This document shows, piece after piece, positions 60,753-64,000 of a DNA stretch of 64,000 nucleotides. The notes under the pieces were generated by a model. That model was not told the origin of the DNA. It worked only from the letters and a program-made list of their open reading frames with translations, and ran no database searches. The first letter of the stretch is position 1, and each line of letters begins with the position of its first letter. Made by a program: the position numbers and the translations under genes. The DNA is from Bacteroidota bacterium (GTDB lineage: Bacteria; Bacteroidota; Bacteroidia; NS11-12g; UBA9320). Where the stretch lies: NCBI GenBank assembly GCA_016124755.1, contig WGNA01000005.1, forward strand, positions 1 to 64,000, in the 5' to 3' direction.

Positions 60753-63242
60753 CTAATACTGCCAGGACCGTGTTGAACTATTATAGGAATCAAAACCAAT
60801 CTTTATCGCTTGGGTGAATCCATTAATGTTATCAACTCCTGCGGTGTAATAAACCCCTACCCTAAAAATTTGTCCCCACAATCGGAATGGTTTTTCCAAA
60901 CCTACAAAAGTTTCAAAATGTTTCAATCCGGTTTCTTCCAGATACAAGGCGCTCGCTCCAACAGCAGACTGCAAGGAGATGTAGTTAAACATTTTAATCC
61001 GGCCGAGAATGGCACCATTAAAATGATGTGCGTAGTGCACCTGCAAATAGGTTTTAGCTGTGCGTAAACTGGTATCACCAATCAACTGAAAGGTGCTGAG
61101 TGCATTGGAGAAATAATACCGGTCTGAACCCCGGAAGTACCGGAGATTTGATAACCGAACTTCCCGGTTATTCAGGTATCGGCCAAGTCGAAATGAAAAT
61201 CTTGAAATTCCCATTCTTGCGATTCGCTTATCGTAATCTGAACGTATTTCTAGTTTATCAAAATTCACATCGCTTTTCAAAAAGGGTTTTATTCCCTTGC
61301 TGTAATAAATAAATACAACCGGATAACGGGTTCCGAGAATTACTTTTCTGTCGGGTTTTATTTCATAATGCTGTCGGAACGTGATTCGCGCCGTAAGATC
61401 CAACACCAGTTCTTCAAAAGGTTTGAAATCTTTAGGGTTAGCGAATAGTGGGAAATTATCCCACAAGGCTTCCAGGGTTTTGCCTTTGTAAGGTCTGAAT
61501 AAATTGTACTGAACATTTGAAGTTAACAGAAAACCATTGAACAACTCCCTTCCATAACCAAAACTGTAACCGACATTATCCGAATAATTGGAAGGACTCA
61601 GAGTTCCCCGAATAGAATTATTCGTATTGATCATTGTGTACTCATGTGTGTATTGAAAGCTGACCCGGGTAAAATGAAAAGGATCAAACATGTATCGAAA
61701 ACCTCCCTGCCCTCTCACATTCTCGTTCACCGCTCCGTAACTCACATTACCATGCAGATAGAGATCAGTTTCATTTTTCCATGTTTTAGTATAACTGCCA
61801 CCCAGCTTATGGCGGTAACCATCGACATTGTTGATCTGAATTTGCTGAATCAATGGATCCAGGTACCAGCTATTTCCTTTTTTGTGATTGCTATGGGTGA
61901 TACCATAAATAATGAAGTCCCAGAATTTAAGATCGTTAATAATGGAATCCTGCATGTCAAGATATTCCACACTGTGATGATACGCGAATATGCTATCCTG
62001 AACCCGGATGAATTTCCTTTCAATTGATTTTAAGGAAACAGGTCTGAGATTATCCCAATAATCTTCTCCCCTTTTCATACTTTCTTTATCATACACTACC
62101 GATCCTTGTCTCATAAATTTGGAAGTAACCGGAAGATTTATCTGGTAATTGCTGAAATAAACCTGTGTGTTTCCAAAAGTTGTTTTGTGATGTTCGATAG
62201 CCGCATCGTAATTAAATTCCTCGCGAACCGGCATGCAATAATTCGGAGCAACTTCTTTATAATCCTGAAGAATGTGGAAGTGATCGAAAAACAATAAATC
62301 ACCTTCCTGTAATTCCAGATCAACTGCCTTAATGGTAAAGTCTTTATCGTTGATGTAAATAATTCCGCTAACCGAATTCTTCAGCGTTTTGGGTGTTACT
62401 CTGATTTTATAAATAAGAACTGAGTCTTCCGTAAATGATCCTAACAGTCGGTACGAATACAATCGGATTGCGTTATCCGCTATTGGTGAAACGAAAGGTA
62501 TTGAACTCAAAACAGGGACATTTAAAAGTTCTGAATTGAAATTAATGTCTCCATCATTAATTCCGGTGAAGTAGAGATACGGATTGACAACCTTAACATT
62601 CTGAACAGGTGATTCCCCCCCCAATTGAATTGTAACACTTGATGTCTGCGCTTTTTGACTGGCTAGATCACGATAGGCTTTTATAATTTCCTTAAAACCA
62701 TCCCCCTCTTTATAATACACTTCACTAATGGATTCAATAAGATTAATGCTGGTTCGTGTGGTAAGATCCGGAGTTGAAGTGTCGGGGCGATTAAGATTTT
62801 CCACTTCTAATGAAGCCTTTATATACATGTCGCTCTTCCAGGTTTCAAGATTAAGGTTGAGCGACTTTCTTCTTTTTATGGCTTCACGAATAATCCTATA
62901 AGCAGGATCTTCCCGGTTTTTATCCACTTCAACAGCCGTGAGCATTTCGGTTGATGAACTCAGTTTCACATTTAATTCGACATCGCCGCTCACACTTATT
63001 TGTTGGGAAAACTCCTGAAAACCCAAACTGCTGAATGTAACTATATAGGTTCCGGCGTCCAGATTCATCCGGTACTGTCCTTTGATATTCGAAACTACTC
63101 CATACGAAGTTCCCTTTATGTAGGCGGTTGCATATGCGATCGGATCTGTTCCGTCGGTAATAGTTCCGTAAAGGGTGAATGCGCGAACATTCGTAAAAGC
63201 AAGACAACTTAAGAGGGCAAAGAGTATGGTTTTTTTCGACAT
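60753..63242 (-). CDS. DUF5686 outer-membrane protein with CarboxypepD_reg domain
   Basis: 829 residues from ATG 63242, chosen because a signal peptide (ILFALLSCLAFTNVRA) follows at once; the frame itself is open to 63374. Residues 25-110 are a carboxypeptidase regulatory-like domain (LYGTITDGTDPIAYATAYI). The rest is DUF5686, with a central region (FTIKAVDLELQEGDLLFFDHF) and a C-terminal beta-barrel-like part rich in aromatic strands, ending RSWQY. It is probably an outer-membrane protein of the surface-assembly type. Its role is not known. Confidence 0.82.
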   Translation of the reverse strand: MSKKTILFALLSCLAFTNVRAFTLYGTITDGTDPIAYATAYIKGTSYGVVSNIKGQYRMNLDAGTYIVTFSSLGFQEFSQQISVSGDVELNVKLSSSTEMLTAVEVDKNREDPAYRIIREAIKRRKSLNLNLETWKSDMYIKASLEVENLNRPDTSTPDLTTRTSINLIESISEVYYKEGDGFKEIIKAYRDLASQKAQTSSVTIQLGGESPVQNVKVVNPYLYFTGINDGDINFNSELLNVPVLSSIPFVSPIADNAIRLYSYRLLGSFTEDSVLIYKIRVTPKTLKNSVSGIIYINDKDFTIKAVDLELQEGDLLFFDHFHILQDYKEVAPNYCMPVREEFNYDAAIEHHKTTFGNTQVYFSNYQINLPVTSKFMRQGSVVYDKESMKRGEDYWDNLRPVSLKSIERKFIRVQDSIFAYHHSVEYLDMQDSIINDLKFWDFIIYGITHSNHKKGNSWYLDPLIQQIQINNVDGYRHKLGGSYTKTWKNETDLYLHGNVSYGAVNENVRGQGGFRYMFDPFHFTRVSFQYTHEYTMINTNNSIRGTLSPSNYSDNVGYSFGYGRELFNGFLLTSNVQYNLFRPYKGKTLEALWDNFPLFANPKDFKPFEELVLDLTARITFRQHYEIKPDRKVILGTRYPVVFIYYSKGIKPFLKSDVNFDKLEIRSDYDKRIARMGISRFSFRLGRYLNNREVRLSNLRYFRGSDRYYFSNALSTFQLIGDTSLRTAKTYLQVHYAHHFNGAILGRIKMFNYISLQSAVGASALYLEETGLKHFETFVGLEKPFRLWGQIFRVGVYYTAGVDNINGFTQAIKIGFDSYNSSTRSWQY

Positions 63243-63410
63243 ATCCGAAATACGGAGTGAGTTAATAGTGGTTACAGTGTTCCGACAAAAGCAGCATCTG
63301 TTCAGATTAAATAAATTTGAACAGGGTGAATTAACGATTCTGTTATTCACCTGCCGCAGATTTGTTTTGCTCAAAGCAAGGCGAATTGTTGAATATCAAA
63401 AACTAAATTT

Positions 63411-64000
63411 ATGAATACAGATCAAATCATTGTTAAACTCACAGAAATTCTGGTTGAGTACGGTCCGAAGTTGATCGGTGCCATTGTCGTACTGATTGTG
63501 GGAACCTGGGTAATCAAACTTTTGGTAAAAGGCTTTACCCGATTGATGGAGAAGAGTAATGTTGATAATACCATCAGACCGTTTTTCAGAACCTTGGTTC
63601 ACGCATTACTAAGAGTGCTTTTAGTGCTGAGTGTTTTGGGAATGCTCGGAATTGAAATGACATCGTTCATTGCCATTCTGGGAGCGGTGGGTCTGGCAAT
63701 CGGCATGGCACTTTCCGGAACGCTGCAGAATTTTGCAGGCGGTGTGATTATACTGATATTTAAACCGTATAAAGTCGGTGATGTGATCGAAGCACAGGGC
63801 TACAAAGGTGTGGTAACAGCGATTCAGATTTTTAACACCATTCTTAGAACTCCCAATAACCGAACGGTAATTATTCCGAACGGACAAATGTCTACTTCAT
63901 CTATGGTCAACAACACAATGGAGGAAGATATGTGTGTGGAATGGATTTTTTCCATCAGTTACGGCGATAGCTATCCCAAAGCCAAAGAAGTAATTAAACA
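63411..64000 (+). CDS. mscS: MscS-family mechanosensitive channel (partial, runs off window)
   Basis: About 196 residues before the window ends. Two hydrophobic helices (LIGAIVVLIVGTWVIKLLV and LLRVLLVLSVLGMLGI) precede the pore helix GAVGLAIGMALSGTLQNFAGG, the MscS signature, and the beta domain (FKPYKVGDVIEAQGYKGVV, RTPNNRTVIIPNGQM). It opens under membrane tension to release solutes after osmotic downshock. The ATG at 63411 is the first in frame. The 3' end lies outside the window. Confidence 0.93.
   Translation, partial: MNTDQIIVKLTEILVEYGPKLIGAIVVLIVGTWVIKLLVKGFTRLMEKSNVDNTIRPFFRTLVHALLRVLLVLSVLGMLGIEMTSFIAILGAVGLAIGMALSGTLQNFAGGVIILIFKPYKVGDVIEAQGYKGVVTAIQIFNTILRTPNNRTVIIPNGQMSTSSMVNNTMEEDMCVEWIFSISYGDSYPKAKEVIK

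Noticed and set aside
63243-63374. N-terminal extension of the DUF5686 protein
   Set aside because: A standard signal peptide begins at the ATG at 63242; the upstream residues are Asn/Cys-rich and unlike the family.

Overview
The window is a piece of a Bacteroidota chromosome, most likely from a Flavobacteriales- or Cryomorphaceae-like lineage. The evidence is consistent: C-terminal type IX secretion (T9SS) sorting domains with the YPNP motif, TonB-dependent receptors, a DPP IV peptidase, DUF5686 and DUF4465 proteins, and TAnnTTTG -7 promoter boxes with no Shine-Dalgarno sequences. Most of the window is densely packed housekeeping genes with short gaps and many 4-bp start/stop overlaps. It contains no phage, CRISPR array or large genomic island.

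Layout. 1-865: one intact tRNA-Arg(ACG) surrounded by three broken tRNA-Arg copies and two near-identical tiny GIY-YIG nuclease genes. Each gene starts exactly where a displaced tRNA 5' half ends (anticodon loop) and terminates inside the next tRNA copy. All three broken copies carry a 36-bp palindromic insert in the D loop, and the intact copy does not. This is the most unusual locus. 964-10.5 kb: ArsC-like protein, a helical protein of unknown function, ChaN-like protein, GCS2-CBS fusion, a secreted propeller gene split by an IS982-family element, a large intact propeller protein, and Maf. 10.7-21.9 kb: exonuclease, HutH, HtpG, Gre-like protein, TraB/GumN protein, aminotransferase plus omega-amidase, Map and RqcH. 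22-25.5 kb: an Asp-rich T9SS surface protein behind a sigma-54-type response regulator. 26-43.2 kb: DPP IV, RF3, a cyclophilin, a metal-related trio (Cys-rich protein, TonB receptor, HMA protein), cystathionine beta-synthase with a BtuF-like protein lacking a signal peptide, GlmM, RNase P RNA, an NtrC-type regulator, Sua5 and a GxxExxY protein. 43.2-43.9 kb: about 150-bp tandem repeats. 44-51.6 kb: an MsbA-like exporter, then a cobalamin-riboswitch-controlled B12 acquisition operon (BtuB receptor, double-DUF4465 protein, surface protein, BtuG-like propeller). 51.7-64 kb: EF-P, ureohydrolase, cysteine desulfurase, thioredoxin-like protein, Omp28/T9SS protein, a coupled operon (cystathionine synthase, PrsW protease, TIGR02757), DUF5686 protein and the start of an MscS channel.

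How the genes work together. Sulfur amino acid metabolism recurs: cystathionine beta-synthase, cystathionine gamma-synthase/lyase, a methionine-type aminotransferase with omega-amidase, and a cysteine desulfurase. B12 uptake probably supports B12-dependent enzymes outside the window. Several genes have the -7 promoter box only 4-16 nt before the start codon, so very short leaders seem normal here and help to fix several start codons. All functional names are family assignments read from the sequence. No database search was run.
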